The notes beneath the pieces were generated by a model. It searched no databases and was not told the origin of the DNA. It saw only the letters and a list, made by a program, of their open reading frames with translations. This document shows, piece after piece, positions 8,152 through 16,795 of a stretch of DNA of 46,715 nucleotides (position 1 is its first letter; every line of letters starts with the position of its first letter). Source of the DNA: a virus; IMG/VR virus record IMGVR_UViG_3300007345_000070, positions 1 through 46,715 of that record; one strand, written 5' to 3'. Position numbers and translations under genes: made by a program.

Positions 8152-8444
8152 TACCATTTATTATATTAAGTGTATTGTTTTTAGGAACAACTGCATATTT
8201 TGCTTATCGAGCTTTTGTATTAGCAGGAGTTTTAGCAGATCAAGAAGAATATTACGAAACCGTTTCACAGACAAATGAATATATGTTTATGAGAATTCGA
8301 CAAACTCATGAAGCAATGCAACGCATTGATCGGTTAGGTGCATTTGAAAAAGATGATGAAACAGGATCTACTTTTGAATTATTAAAACAAGTAGTAGACG
8401 AACTAAAAGAGGAATTTGATGCCCCGGAAGAAAAAGAAGAGTAA
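8148..8444 (+). CDS. Small single-pass membrane protein
   Basis: A 98-residue protein. Residues 2-24 form one membrane helix (IPFIILSVLFLGTTAYFAYR). The rest is a charged helical domain with the stretch RIRQTHEAMQRIDRLGAFE and an acidic end (DAPEEKEE). From memory, similar small proteins (membrane anchor plus a RIDxLGAFE-like segment) recur in T4-type marine phages, though their function is not established. It overlaps the HD hydrolase by 4 bases and the late sigma factor by 26 bases, so it is expressed with them. Confidence 0.7.
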   Translation: MIPFIILSVLFLGTTAYFAYRAFVLAGVLADQEEYYETVSQTNEYMFMRIRQTHEAMQRIDRLGAFEKDDETGSTFELLKQVVDELKEEFDAPEEKEE

Positions 8445-9123
8445 CGCATATTATACACGTATTCAAGACGTAGCTATTTGTGCTTATAATAAATCAGATA
8501 GTGCAGCACAGCGAGAAAAGATATATAGAAGATTTATATATCCACCATTTATGAAGCTTACAGAAAATTTAATTAACAAAGTAAAGCCAACATATGTATT
8601 ACAAAAATGTTCATTTCAAGATTTACAAACAGATATAGTTACATACCTAACTGCACGTTTAGAAAAATTTAAACCTGAGTCAGGTAAATCATATTCATAT
8701 TACACTCGAACAACTTTTAATTATCTTATTGCTGAAAATCAAAAAGCATATGTTAAAGTAAAACAAAATAGAGAGCCAATTGATTTAGATGAACAAAGAA
8801 ATATTCCTACTGAAATGCATAATGATGATATGACAACAGTACTAAAGTATTTTATGGATGAATATATAGAATATTGTTATGACAATCTAAATTCAATCTT
8901 TACTAATCCAACCGATATTCATGTTGCCGACTCTATATTGCATTTATTTGAAGAACGTGTTAACATTGAAAATTATAATAAAAAAGCACTTTATATCTAT
9001 ATTCGTGAACGTACTGGTCTTCAAACTAATAACATTACCAAAGTAATCAAAGTTTTAAAAAATCTTTACGAAACAAAATTTAAACAATACGCCGATACCG
9101 AATTCATAAAATTACCTTTTTGA
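8419..9123 (+). CDS. gp55: Late-transcription sigma factor, gp55-like
   Basis: A 234-residue protein resembling T4 gp55, the sigma-family factor that directs host RNA polymerase to late promoters. Recognisable stretches are YPPFMKLTENLINK, the FQDLQTDIVTYLTARLEKF helix (sigma region 2 core-binding type), and the aromatic block SYYTRTTFNYLIAENQKAY expected to contact the melted promoter. The N-terminus is basic (MPRKKKKS). I chose the ATG at 8419; a TTG codon directly before it would add one residue. The gene overlaps the preceding membrane-protein gene. Its product is the natural reader of the ATATTTATA motifs found through the window. No gp33 coactivator is certain, but the next gene is a positional candidate. 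Confidence 0.8.
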   Translation: MPRKKKKSNAYYTRIQDVAICAYNKSDSAAQREKIYRRFIYPPFMKLTENLINKVKPTYVLQKCSFQDLQTDIVTYLTARLEKFKPESGKSYSYYTRTTFNYLIAENQKAYVKVKQNREPIDLDEQRNIPTEMHNDDMTTVLKYFMDEYIEYCYDNLNSIFTNPTDIHVADSILHLFEERVNIENYNKKALYIYIRERTGLQTNNITKVIKVLKNLYETKFKQYADTEFIKLPF

Positions 9124-9131
9124 TATTTATT
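9123..9131 (+). promoter_or_regulatory. ATATTTATT motif (candidate late promoter)
   Basis: It overlaps the stop codon of the sigma factor gene and lies 16 bases before the ATG at 9148. It is followed by an AAAGGA Shine-Dalgarno-like stretch. It would drive the baseplate gene group. Confidence 0.5.
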
Positions 9132-9147
9132 ATTAAAGGATTCATGT

Positions 9148-9585
9148 ATGGACAAGAATGAAGAAATATTCAAAGGTACCAGTTTTGCTGACCTAATGCA
9201 TGACGTTTATCACAATTCAAAAAAGAAAGATCGACAGATCAATCAACTCATATCACAACTACAACCGTTAATTCGCAATGCGTCGGATGCTACTATTATA
9301 GTTCCACTTATTAAAGAATACTTAGATGTAGCAGTTAAAAATGACGATCATTTAGTTAAATTAACAGCGATTGTTCAACGGTATATATCTACTAGTCAAA
9401 CAATTTCAGGTACAGATTCATTGTTATCAGATGAAGAAAAACAACAATTAATTAAAATTGCAGAGACTACATTAACACACGAACTTGAAGATGAATTAGA
9501 AAAAATTGAAGAAGAGGATCGTGAGATAAACCAAAAAATTGCAGAAGCAAAATCCAAGTTAAAGGATAACGATGTCACATCATGA
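9148..9585 (+). CDS. Conserved-looking helical protein of unknown function
   Basis: A 145-residue, acidic, all-helical protein. It begins with a FKGTSFADLMHDVYHN segment, and its last third is a Glu-rich coiled coil (LEDELEKIEEEDREINQKIAE). It has no catalytic motif. It sits directly after the gp55-like gene and overlaps the next gene (the OB-fold baseplate protein) by 14 bases. By position it could be a late-transcription coactivator like T4 gp33 or a tail assembly factor, but no sequence feature decides this. An AAAGGA Shine-Dalgarno precedes the ATG. Confidence 0.6.
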   Translation: MDKNEEIFKGTSFADLMHDVYHNSKKKDRQINQLISQLQPLIRNASDATIIVPLIKEYLDVAVKNDDHLVKLTAIVQRYISTSQTISGTDSLLSDEEKQQLIKIAETTLTHELEDELEKIEEEDREINQKIAEAKSKLKDNDVTS

Positions 9586-10603
9586 TAACGAAAATGTACA
9601 GTTTGAAATTGCCGAAGTAATAGAAATTAACAATGCATTTAAATGGGATAAAGGTATAGCTGCAGGAGCAACTATGTTTATGTGTCGAGCTCGTTCATGT
9701 ACTACATATACAGATACATATGAATATGATGTAGTTCCGATGAGTAACAGAAAAAGTGAAATTCCAGTAGTTGGGGAAATAATACTAATATGTCGTACTG
9801 TTAATCGAGCGTTACGAAGAAAAAAAGATAAAGCTGAATCTTGGTATTATATTCAAACATTGGATTTACAAGATGGTGTAAATAATAATCGTTCTACTGG
9901 TATGACTGCTACTGCGCAGGAAATTGCAAAAAATGATCCACAATATATTCCTGCCGGCACAAATTTTGTTGATACGAAGATATCACATCTTCAACCATAT
10001 GAAGGAGATATTATATATCAAGGACGTTGGGGTAACAGTATTAGATTTGGTAGCACTATATCTACAATACCAGACGATGCTTATTATCATAAATCACCAA
10101 CATGGACAGGAGATATAAATGGTGCTCCTATTACAATATTATCAAATGGTCGGGTAAATTTAGATAATAAAGAGTTTGTTGTTGAAGATATTGAAAAAGA
10201 TAATTCGTCTTTATATTTAACAAGTACCCAAAAAGTAAATAATATAACATTTAGCACAGTGGCTCCAAAACAATTTAATTCATTTGCTGGTTCTAATTTT
10301 ATCGGCATTGCAGATAGAGTAATGTTACGGGCTAAGACTGATCGTGCAGTTATTGATTCACAAAAAGACATATTATTGAATACACCAAATCGTGTTAATA
10401 TAGGCGGAGATACTAATTTAGCTCCAATACCGCAAGGAGATATTTTGCGGGATATATTAATGGATATAGCTCAGATATTACAATCAGGACATATAGTTCA
10501 AGGTTCATTAGCTACTCCATTAGCACAAAGTAAAATAACAGGATTACTATCAAAAATATTTAAAATGAATAGTACTAATTATTCAATAAAAAAGAATACA
10601 TAA
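9572..10603 (+). CDS. Baseplate hub/spike-like protein with OB-fold segment
   Basis: A 343-residue protein. The N-terminal 100 residues form a beta-rich domain (EIAEVIEINNAFKW..., VPVVGEIILICRTVN-like strand pattern) typical of an OB-fold hub domain. The centre has QPYEGDIIYQGRWGNSIRFGS, a pattern I associate with gp5-type hub or spike proteins of T4-related phages. The C-terminal third (NSFAGSNFIGIADRVMLRAKTDRAVIDSQKDIL) looks like short beta-helix strands. A lysozyme domain, present in T4 gp5, is not seen. Its place just before gp25 and gp6 fits a baseplate hub. It is one base ahead of the next gene. Another OB-fold virion protein cannot be excluded. Confidence 0.6.
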   Translation: MSHHDNENVQFEIAEVIEINNAFKWDKGIAAGATMFMCRARSCTTYTDTYEYDVVPMSNRKSEIPVVGEIILICRTVNRALRRKKDKAESWYYIQTLDLQDGVNNNRSTGMTATAQEIAKNDPQYIPAGTNFVDTKISHLQPYEGDIIYQGRWGNSIRFGSTISTIPDDAYYHKSPTWTGDINGAPITILSNGRVNLDNKEFVVEDIEKDNSSLYLTSTQKVNNITFSTVAPKQFNSFAGSNFIGIADRVMLRAKTDRAVIDSQKDILLNTPNRVNIGGDTNLAPIPQGDILRDILMDIAQILQSGHIVQGSLATPLAQSKITGLLSKIFKMNSTNYSIKKNT

Positions 10604-10604
10604 C

Positions 10605-11441
10605 ATGGCATTAACACCCCCTTTCGATCAAGCAGTCAAACCTATACTAAATTTATTTGGAGAAATGAATGGTAAAGTAGGTGAGCTTCAAAGTAAATTG
10701 CTTGATCAGTTAACTGAGTTACAAAGCAAAGTAACTGATTTGCCTGACGACATTAAATGTAGCGATCCTAGGATCAATGATATAAAGCAAGACATACAAC
10801 GTGTTAACGACACAATATCAGATATACAAACAATGTTTAATAACATACAAAACGTAGTAAACATACTATTAATTATTGCAACAATTTCTGCAGTTGTAAT
10901 ATCATTAGCATTAATTAATGTCATACCAATACCAGAAGCTGCAGCAAAGGGAATTGAAGTAGCATCATTTGTTGTGGCTACCATATTAGGAATTTTAGGA
11001 GCTATAACTGGATTGATTGCCTTTGCACAATCAATGTTATCTAATGTATCATCGGCTTTAGGTCCTATATTAAATAAATTAGGAAGTATTTGTAATAATG
11101 AAACATTTGTTGTTAATACTGATACTGCTAATTCTATTTTAAATGACATATCAAAACAAACTGCAGGATATGGAGATATGACAGAAACAGAATTTTATCG
11201 AAATGTTAATGTGTCTGAAGATGACTTGCAAGATCGACAACAAAAAATAGAACAATTATTAGAACAACAAAGAAATTTAATTGATAACTTAATAGAAGCT
11301 CCTAGCCAAGTTATTAATGATGTTGGTGTACCTAGCACTGATATTGGTAATATTGGTGATTATTATATAGACGAAACAAACAAAAATATATATGGACCAA
11401 AAATATCCGATACGGATTGGGGAACACCAGTAAATTACTAA
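10605..11441 (+). CDS. Virion protein with coiled coil and two hydrophobic helices
   Basis: A 278-residue protein. Residues 15-90 are coiled-coil heptads (LQSKLLDQLTELQSKV..., INDIKQDIQRVNDTISDIQ). Two strongly hydrophobic helices follow at about 87-110 (VVNILLIIATISAVVISLAL) and 120-148 (VASFVVATILGILGAITGLIAF). A second coiled coil lies near 205-225, and a short C-terminal domain contains GNIGDYYIDETNKNIYGP. That end resembles the G-DYYIDT-IYGPK segment common in phage and bacterial tail/adhesin proteins. Sandwiched between the hub-like protein and gp25, it is probably part of the baseplate or tail tube tip. The hydrophobic hairpin could insert in a membrane during DNA injection, which is inference. 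Confidence 0.6.
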   Translation: MALTPPFDQAVKPILNLFGEMNGKVGELQSKLLDQLTELQSKVTDLPDDIKCSDPRINDIKQDIQRVNDTISDIQTMFNNIQNVVNILLIIATISAVVISLALINVIPIPEAAAKGIEVASFVVATILGILGAITGLIAFAQSMLSNVSSALGPILNKLGSICNNETFVVNTDTANSILNDISKQTAGYGDMTETEFYRNVNVSEDDLQDRQQKIEQLLEQQRNLIDNLIEAPSQVINDVGVPSTDIGNIGDYYIDETNKNIYGPKISDTDWGTPVNY

Positions 11442-11446
11442 TACAT

Positions 11447-11455
11447 ATATTTATA
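11447..11455 (+). promoter_or_regulatory. ATATTTATA motif (candidate late promoter)
   Basis: ATATTTATAATAAA begins 5 bases after the previous stop and ends 16 bases before the ATG at 11472. It would serve the gp25-gp6 group. Confidence 0.55.
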
Positions 11456-11471
11456 ATAAAAAAGAATACCT

Positions 11472-11939
11472 ATGGAAACTAAAGCACTTGTAAAAGCACT
11501 TAAAACAGCCGTACGTGAGGTTATTAAGGAAGAATTAACAGAAATTCTTCGTGAAGGATTACAATCCACAGTTACAGAATTACAAACAGAAACAAAACAA
11601 CCAGGAAATACTCCAGTTGCACCTAAAACAAAAAAACGCAAAGAAACCATGTATGCGCGCAATAAGTTTGCAGATGTATTAAATGACACTGACAGTTTGC
11701 GTGAACAAGGATCATATGCTGATTTAATGAAAGAAGGAATGCCGGAAATGTCGTTTACTTCAAATGATGCTCAGGGATTTGGAATGATGCGAAATAATTC
11801 AGCACCACAAATAATGGAAGATCCTGAAACGGGTAAAAACATGAAAGTCGACCCAGTAATTGCAGATGTAATGAATCGTGATTATTCTGCATTAATGAAA
11901 GCAATAGATAAAAAGAAAAATAAAGGCGGTGCATTGTAA
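11472..11939 (+). CDS. Small unknown protein upstream of gp25
   Basis: A 155-residue protein. The N-terminal 40 residues form an amphipathic helix with alternating charges (KALVKALKTAVREVIKEE, LTEILREGL). The middle is a Pro/Thr/Lys linker. The C-terminal part is polar with two Met-rich stretches (FGMMRNN) and a basic Gly-rich end. I recall small proteins with the same kind of VxREVIKEEL start beside gp25 in T4-like marine phages, but I know no function. Its stop overlaps the gp25 start (TAATG at 11937-11941), implying translational coupling, so a baseplate assembly role is plausible. Confidence 0.6.
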   Translation: METKALVKALKTAVREVIKEELTEILREGLQSTVTELQTETKQPGNTPVAPKTKKRKETMYARNKFADVLNDTDSLREQGSYADLMKEGMPEMSFTSNDAQGFGMMRNNSAPQIMEDPETGKNMKVDPVIADVMNRDYSALMKAIDKKKNKGGAL

Positions 11940-12388
11940 TGGCATATCGAGTTATTTCGCCAGATGAAATAAATACCAATCAAACAGGATTAGGTATATC
12001 ATATAATGGCGGAAGTTCTCGTGTATTTAAATCTATACGAATTACAAATACGCAAGCGTTAGAAAATTTAAAAAATTTATTATTAACAAGAATAGGAGAA
12101 CGTTATCTTCAACCTAATTTTGGAAGTCAACTATTAAATATATTATTCGAACCTGCAGTAAACGATTTAAAACCAGAAATTGAAGATATAATTACAGAGC
12201 CTATAAATTATTGGTTACCATATATCAATATCGAAGCACTTGATATTATTACAGTTGAAGATGAACCTTCTTTGCCACATAACGTTAAAATAACATTAGG
12301 ATTTTCTGTGAATGGTTTTGAAAGACAAAATATTACATTAGCAGCTAATGAAAATGGAACTATAGAAATAGGAGACTCGGATGAATAA
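11939..12388 (+). CDS. gp25: Baseplate wedge protein gp25
   Basis: A 149-residue protein of the gp25/GPW lysozyme-like baseplate family. The diagnostic block is LLLTRIGERYLQPNFGSQLLNILFEP (residues of about 46-71), containing the GER..P.FG..L...FE signature. It forms part of the inner baseplate wedge that initiates sheath assembly. The length is usual for the family. The start is fixed by overlap with the preceding stop, and the end overlaps the gp6 start by 8 bases. The order gp25 then gp6 is found across contractile-tail phages and related injection systems. Confidence 0.93.
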   Translation: MAYRVISPDEINTNQTGLGISYNGGSSRVFKSIRITNTQALENLKNLLLTRIGERYLQPNFGSQLLNILFEPAVNDLKPEIEDIITEPINYWLPYINIEALDIITVEDEPSLPHNVKITLGFSVNGFERQNITLAANENGTIEIGDSDE

Positions 12389-14261
12389 TACTAAAGATGT
12401 ATCATATATTGGTAAAGATTATAATCAATTTAAAACAAATTTAATTGAATTTACAAAACAATATTTTCCGGATACATATACAGATTTTAATGAATCGTCT
12501 CCTGGTACTATTTTTTTAGAAATGGCTGCATACGTAGGAGATGTACTGTCTTTTTATGCTGACGATAATCTTAAAGAATCATTATTAGAACAAGCTTCTG
12601 AACGTGGTAATATATATGATTTAGCAAAAACATTAGGTTATAAAGCAAATAATTCAGTTCCTGCTTATGTTGATTTAAGTGTTTTTCAATTAGTACCTGC
12701 TACTGGGACTGGTGATAATGTACGTCCAAATTTTGATTATACATTATCAATTAAACCAGGAATGCGAGTCAGGCAAAGTAATGGAGCTTCAACATTTAGA
12801 ACATTAGACTCAATTGATTTTGGATTTTCATCATCGATTGATACTACCGAAGTTACCATATATGAAACAGACTCGTCTACTAATCTTCCTACATATTATC
12901 TTTTAAAGAAAACAGCAAAAGCAGTTTCCGGAGATGTAAAAACAGCAAGATTTACTTTTAATAGTCCGATTGCATATGATAAAATTGTATTATCTGAATC
13001 TAATGTTATTGATATAATTTCAGTTACGGAATCAGATGGTGATAATTGGTATGAAGTTCCATATTTAGCACAAGATACTGTATTTGAAAGTGTTCCTAAT
13101 TTATTAGAAAACGATCCAGATTTTGTTCAATATCGATCTAGCTCGCCTAGTTTATTAAAATTAAGAAAATCATCAAAAAGATTTATTACGAGATTACGTA
13201 GCGATAACCGATTAGAATTACAATTTGGTGCTGGTATATCTGATAATAATGATGAAGAGATTGTTCCTAATCCAGATAACGTAGGAAATGGATTAGCAGG
13301 ATTTCGTCGAGGAATCGATGTAGATATAGATCCATCAAATTTTTTATATACTAGAACATATGGACAAGCACCAGCAAATACAACATTAACAGTAACATAT
13401 ACAGTTGGAAATGGAATAACAGATAATGTTGCTGCTGGCGAGTTAACTAAATTAGATTTTATTGAGTATGACGAAGATGTTAATAGTACTAATAATATTG
13501 GTATTGTAAACTTTGTTAAAAATAGTATAGCAATTAATAATAATAATCCTGCAATTGGTGCAAAAACAAATGATTCATTACAAGACATTAAAAATAATGC
13601 ATTAGGTAATTTTGCAACACAGAATAGATTAGTAACAAGAGAAGACTATATTATTAGATCATATTCTATGCCAGCAAAATTTGGTAGTATAGCAAAAGCA
13701 TACATTGTACCTGATGATCAGATTGCTCAACAAGACTTAATTGAAACTAGAATTGCTAATCCATTAGCAATGAATATGTATGTTCTAGGATTTAATTCTT
13801 CTAAACAATTAACCGAATTAAATGATGCAGTAAAAAATAATTTAAAAACATATCTAGAATATTACAGAATGCTTACTGATGCTATTAATATAAAAGATGC
13901 ATTTATTATTAATATGGCATTACGATTTGAAATATCAGTATTATCAAATTATAATAGCAATGAAGTTTTATTGCAATGTGTTAATTCATTAAAAACATAT
14001 TTTGATATAGATCGTTGGCAAATTAATCAACCTATAATAAAATCCGAAGTTCAAAATCTAATAGGAAATGTTCCAGGTGTATTATCAGTAGTTAATGTTT
14101 ATTTTGAAAATAAGTTTGATTCTGATCAAGGTTATTCTGGTAATGCATATGATTTAGCATCAGCTACTAGAAACGGAGTAATCTATCCTTCTTTAGATCC
14201 TAGTATATTCGAAGTAAAATTTCCTAATCAAGATATCCGAGGTAGAGTCGTAAGTTCTTAA
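12381..14261 (+). CDS. gp6: Baseplate wedge protein gp6 (J-like)
   Basis: A 626-residue protein. The N-terminal block DYNQFKTNLIEFTKQYFPDTY, the block ESSPGTIFLEMAAYVGDVLSFYADD, and then ASERGNIYDLAKTLGYKANNSVPA are the conserved start of gp6/gpJ-type baseplate proteins. The middle is a beta-rich domain. Near residues 400-450 lies NRLVTREDYIIRSYSMP, typical of this family. gp6 dimers join wedges into the baseplate ring. The gene overlaps gp25 by 8 bases. The length is close to T4 gp6 (660 residues). Confidence 0.92.
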   Translation: MNNTKDVSYIGKDYNQFKTNLIEFTKQYFPDTYTDFNESSPGTIFLEMAAYVGDVLSFYADDNLKESLLEQASERGNIYDLAKTLGYKANNSVPAYVDLSVFQLVPATGTGDNVRPNFDYTLSIKPGMRVRQSNGASTFRTLDSIDFGFSSSIDTTEVTIYETDSSTNLPTYYLLKKTAKAVSGDVKTARFTFNSPIAYDKIVLSESNVIDIISVTESDGDNWYEVPYLAQDTVFESVPNLLENDPDFVQYRSSSPSLLKLRKSSKRFITRLRSDNRLELQFGAGISDNNDEEIVPNPDNVGNGLAGFRRGIDVDIDPSNFLYTRTYGQAPANTTLTVTYTVGNGITDNVAAGELTKLDFIEYDEDVNSTNNIGIVNFVKNSIAINNNNPAIGAKTNDSLQDIKNNALGNFATQNRLVTREDYIIRSYSMPAKFGSIAKAYIVPDDQIAQQDLIETRIANPLAMNMYVLGFNSSKQLTELNDAVKNNLKTYLEYYRMLTDAINIKDAFIINMALRFEISVLSNYNSNEVLLQCVNSLKTYFDIDRWQINQPIIKSEVQNLIGNVPGVLSVVNVYFENKFDSDQGYSGNAYDLASATRNGVIYPSLDPSIFEVKFPNQDIRGRVVSS

Positions 14262-14268
14262 TATCATT

Positions 14269-14277
14269 ATATTTATA
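14269..14277 (+). promoter_or_regulatory. ATATTTATA motif (candidate late promoter)
   Basis: ATATTTATACTAAA lies 7 bases after the gp6 stop and 16 bases before the ATG at 14294. An AAGGA Shine-Dalgarno (14282-14286) lies between them. Confidence 0.55.
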
Positions 14278-14293
14278 CTAAAAGGACTATGAA

Positions 14294-14716
14294 ATGGGCG
14301 TAATACGAAATAATCGCACAAATATTGTAGCTGGTGGATTAATATCAGCAAGTTATGTATCTGATGTATATGATGTGTTAACTGCAAATGCTGTGGAAGA
14401 TATAGTATTATCTGGATCATTAGGTGTTAGTGGAAGTTTAACTGCAAATTTAACTGGTACTGCTGATACAGCTTCATATGTAACTTTGGCTCAGACCGCA
14501 TCTTATGTAACTACTGCACAAACTTCTTCATATGTAGTTAATGCAATTTCAAGTTCATATATGTCAGGATCGACTATGTCTGCAACATCTGCTTCAATCG
14601 AAAGATTAGATGTACAATCTGGAATTGTATTTATTACAGGATCATTACCAACATCAGATCCAAGCAACCCAGGACAATTATGGCGTAGTGGTAGTTATTT
14701 AATGATTAGTATTTAA
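14294..14716 (+). CDS. Small repeat-containing tail/fiber-like protein
   Basis: A 140-residue protein, rich in Ser, Thr, Ala and Val. Residues of about 53-85 contain three imperfect repeats of roughly ten residues built on TA(D/Q)T(A/S)SYV, followed by SSSYMSGS. Such repeats are typical of triple-stranded beta fibres and of chaperone-like fibre tails in Bacteroidota-associated phages. The C-terminus (DPSNPGQLWRSGSYLMIS) resembles the end of fibre subunits. It has an AAGGA Shine-Dalgarno and a candidate late promoter. A structural tail protein is likely; its place in the particle is not known. Confidence 0.65.
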   Translation: MGVIRNNRTNIVAGGLISASYVSDVYDVLTANAVEDIVLSGSLGVSGSLTANLTGTADTASYVTLAQTASYVTTAQTSSYVVNAISSSYMSGSTMSATSASIERLDVQSGIVFITGSLPTSDPSNPGQLWRSGSYLMISI

Positions 14717-14723
14717 GGTAATT

Positions 14724-15926
14724 ATGTTTAGAATATTTTATGCAGATAGCGATGCAACAATGTATGAGGCTAGTAGCCTTATAAATTCTAATACTGGGTT
14801 AGATGAGATTTTAGAAGTTGGTAAGCAATTGGATACTGATGGAGAAACATTAGTAAAAAGTAGATTTGTCGTTAAATTCGATATGTCTGAAATTACTAAA
14901 ACTCTTACTAAGTATTCTGCAGATTTAAATTCTTGTAAATTTATGTTACAATTATTTACAACCCATGCAAAAAATTTACCTGCAGCATATACATTAGATG
15001 CAAAATTAATGGGGCAACCATGGACTAATGGAACTGGATTTGAAAATGATTCAACTGCTACTACGAATGGTATAGCTTGGGCTACGCCTTTTGATTCGTG
15101 GTCATTTACTCCAAGTGGCTCTAACACATTATCTGGTTCATCTTGGATATCCAGTAGTCAAGCTATTAATACTGGTGCACCTAGTTTATATATTTCTGGA
15201 AGTGGTAGTGGTGGAAGTTGGTTGTGGCAATCAGGAAGTGGCTTTTTTGATACTTCTTCTTTTGACTCGGTATATTTTTATCAGCCAGGTTTAGACGAAG
15301 ACGAAACATTTAGTTACCGTCCAACTGATATTAACATGGATGTAACTGGTGCAATCAAAACTTGGATATCAGGTAGTGGAGGCGAAACTGTAGAAAATAA
15401 TGGATTCTTGCTTAAATTTTCTGAAGCAGATGAAGCTGATGGAACTAAGACCGGGATCATTAGATTTTTTAGTCGTGAAACTCATACTATATATGTGCCT
15501 AGATTAACTATGTACTGGGATAACAGCACTTTTACAACAGGATCGTTGTCGTCGGTAGATTTAGAGTCATATTTAACATATAGCAAAACAAAACCAACGT
15601 ATAAAGATACTGAGATAACTAAGGTTAGAATATATGCTCGAGATAAATATCCACAAAAATCTCCAACAAATTTATTTCCTACACAAACAGTTAAACATTT
15701 ACCTTCGACTACTTATTATGCAATACGGGATGCGGCTACAGATGAGTACATAATTCCGTTTGATAATATTTATAATAAAGTAAGTTGCGATAGCACAAGT
15801 AATTTTATCTATGTAGACATGAATAGTTTTATGCCGGAGCGTTATTACCGCATAGAATTAAAAGTAATAGACGGATTTACAGAAGAATATATCGACGACC
15901 AAATTTATTTTAAAGTAGTTAGATAA
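14724..15926 (+). CDS. Tail structural protein with jelly-roll-like N-terminal domain
   Basis: A 400-residue, beta-rich, Ser/Gly-rich protein. The first 210 residues follow the pattern of DNRLRE-type jelly rolls: DATMYEASSLINSNTG, then LVKSRFVVKFDMSEI, then an alternating strand LNSCKFMLQLFTTHA and WTNGTG. These domains often bind glycans or stabilise surface proteins. A Ser-Gly-rich linker (SGSGSGGSWLWQSGSG) follows. The C-terminal part (TKVRIYARDKYPQKSPTNLF, then FMPERYYRIELKVIDG) resembles a fibronectin-like strand pattern. Its stop overlaps the next start (TAATG). It is probably a baseplate or fibre component. The domain call is by eye only. Confidence 0.6.
   Translation: MFRIFYADSDATMYEASSLINSNTGLDEILEVGKQLDTDGETLVKSRFVVKFDMSEITKTLTKYSADLNSCKFMLQLFTTHAKNLPAAYTLDAKLMGQPWTNGTGFENDSTATTNGIAWATPFDSWSFTPSGSNTLSGSSWISSSQAINTGAPSLYISGSGSGGSWLWQSGSGFFDTSSFDSVYFYQPGLDEDETFSYRPTDINMDVTGAIKTWISGSGGETVENNGFLLKFSEADEADGTKTGIIRFFSRETHTIYVPRLTMYWDNSTFTTGSLSSVDLESYLTYSKTKPTYKDTEITKVRIYARDKYPQKSPTNLFPTQTVKHLPSTTYYAIRDAATDEYIIPFDNIYNKVSCDSTSNFIYVDMNSFMPERYYRIELKVIDGFTEEYIDDQIYFKVVR
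15766..15774 (+). promoter_or_regulatory. ATATTTATA motif inside a gene
   Basis: ATATTTATAATAAAG lies within the coding sequence of 14724-15926, 151 bases before the start at 15926. It could be an internal promoter or a chance match in A/T-rich DNA. It is recorded because it tempers the intergenic pattern. Confidence 0.25.
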
Positions 15927-16795
15927 TGGCAATTAACAAAGAAAAATTATTAGATCCTATAGATTTAGAATTACAAGCTAAATATCAAGAACAGGGTATT
16001 ACATATATATCAAATAATGATTCTGTTGTTAATAGAGATAATGCTGGTAATGTTATTTTAAAAGAAGGTGAGCAAAATCAATTATTAATAGTACAACCAG
16101 TAACTACTAAAATTGTTAATTCATCTGTAATAAAAGTTATTGATACTCAGTTTAAATATTTTAAATTTCCTGCTAAAATTGTTGAAGTCGACAATCAAGA
16201 TTTAGATTTCGATATCAGTGGATTGGAACAAGATTCTGTATTTGCTAGATATAAACCAACTGACAATGTACGATTACAAGATGATGGTGGTCCAAATCAG
16301 TCCGATGTAGTACGGCCGGTACTAATACCATTTGATCGTGTAGTTAGGGGTAATATTCAAGAAAACACAAGCAAATATACCATTAATGAAGAAATTAAGA
16401 ATTCTGGTGTTGATTTGCGTTTTGACATTAAAATACAACATCGATTTGATGCAGTAGATCCACAAGGAATTGGCGTATCATATTTTTATATATCACGCGA
16501 AGGACCTGATAAGTCTATACAAAAAAATTATTTAGGACCATTTGCAAATACATCTGATAAAGCACCAGATACATTTGGTAGTATAGGTACATATCAAGTT
16601 CAAACATTAAATATAAATAGAATTATAACTAATGATCAATTTGAAATTGGAGATACGTTTTTTATATCTGCAATAGGTGATCCAAATGAAAATACATCTA
16701 ATACAGATTTTCATACTGTGAATAGTGAACAAACATATTGGGTAATATCAGATGCTTCAAAAAATGTAGATGATTGGAATCAGGAAATTGAATAA
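15926..16795 (+). CDS. Unknown tail/baseplate protein
   Basis: A 289-residue protein with no recognised domain. It starts with a helical stretch (LLDPIDLELQAKYQEQGITY), and the remainder is predicted beta-rich (QLLIVQPVTTKIVNSSVIKV, FDIKIQHRFDAVDPQGIGVSYF). It is tightly coupled on both sides, with TAATG overlaps to the 400-residue protein and to the 1181-residue protein. All three are likely made together in similar amounts and could form one wedge or fibre-attachment subassembly. In T4 the corresponding place holds gp7 and gp8, but I see no direct similarity to gp8. Confidence 0.6.
   Translation: MAINKEKLLDPIDLELQAKYQEQGITYISNNDSVVNRDNAGNVILKEGEQNQLLIVQPVTTKIVNSSVIKVIDTQFKYFKFPAKIVEVDNQDLDFDISGLEQDSVFARYKPTDNVRLQDDGGPNQSDVVRPVLIPFDRVVRGNIQENTSKYTINEEIKNSGVDLRFDIKIQHRFDAVDPQGIGVSYFYISREGPDKSIQKNYLGPFANTSDKAPDTFGSIGTYQVQTLNINRIITNDQFEIGDTFFISAIGDPNENTSNTDFHTVNSEQTYWVISDASKNVDDWNQEIE

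Noticed and set aside
13127-13588. Minus-strand 153-residue frame
   Set aside because: It is opposite gp6, which has strong family support; no promoter motif or plausible domain.
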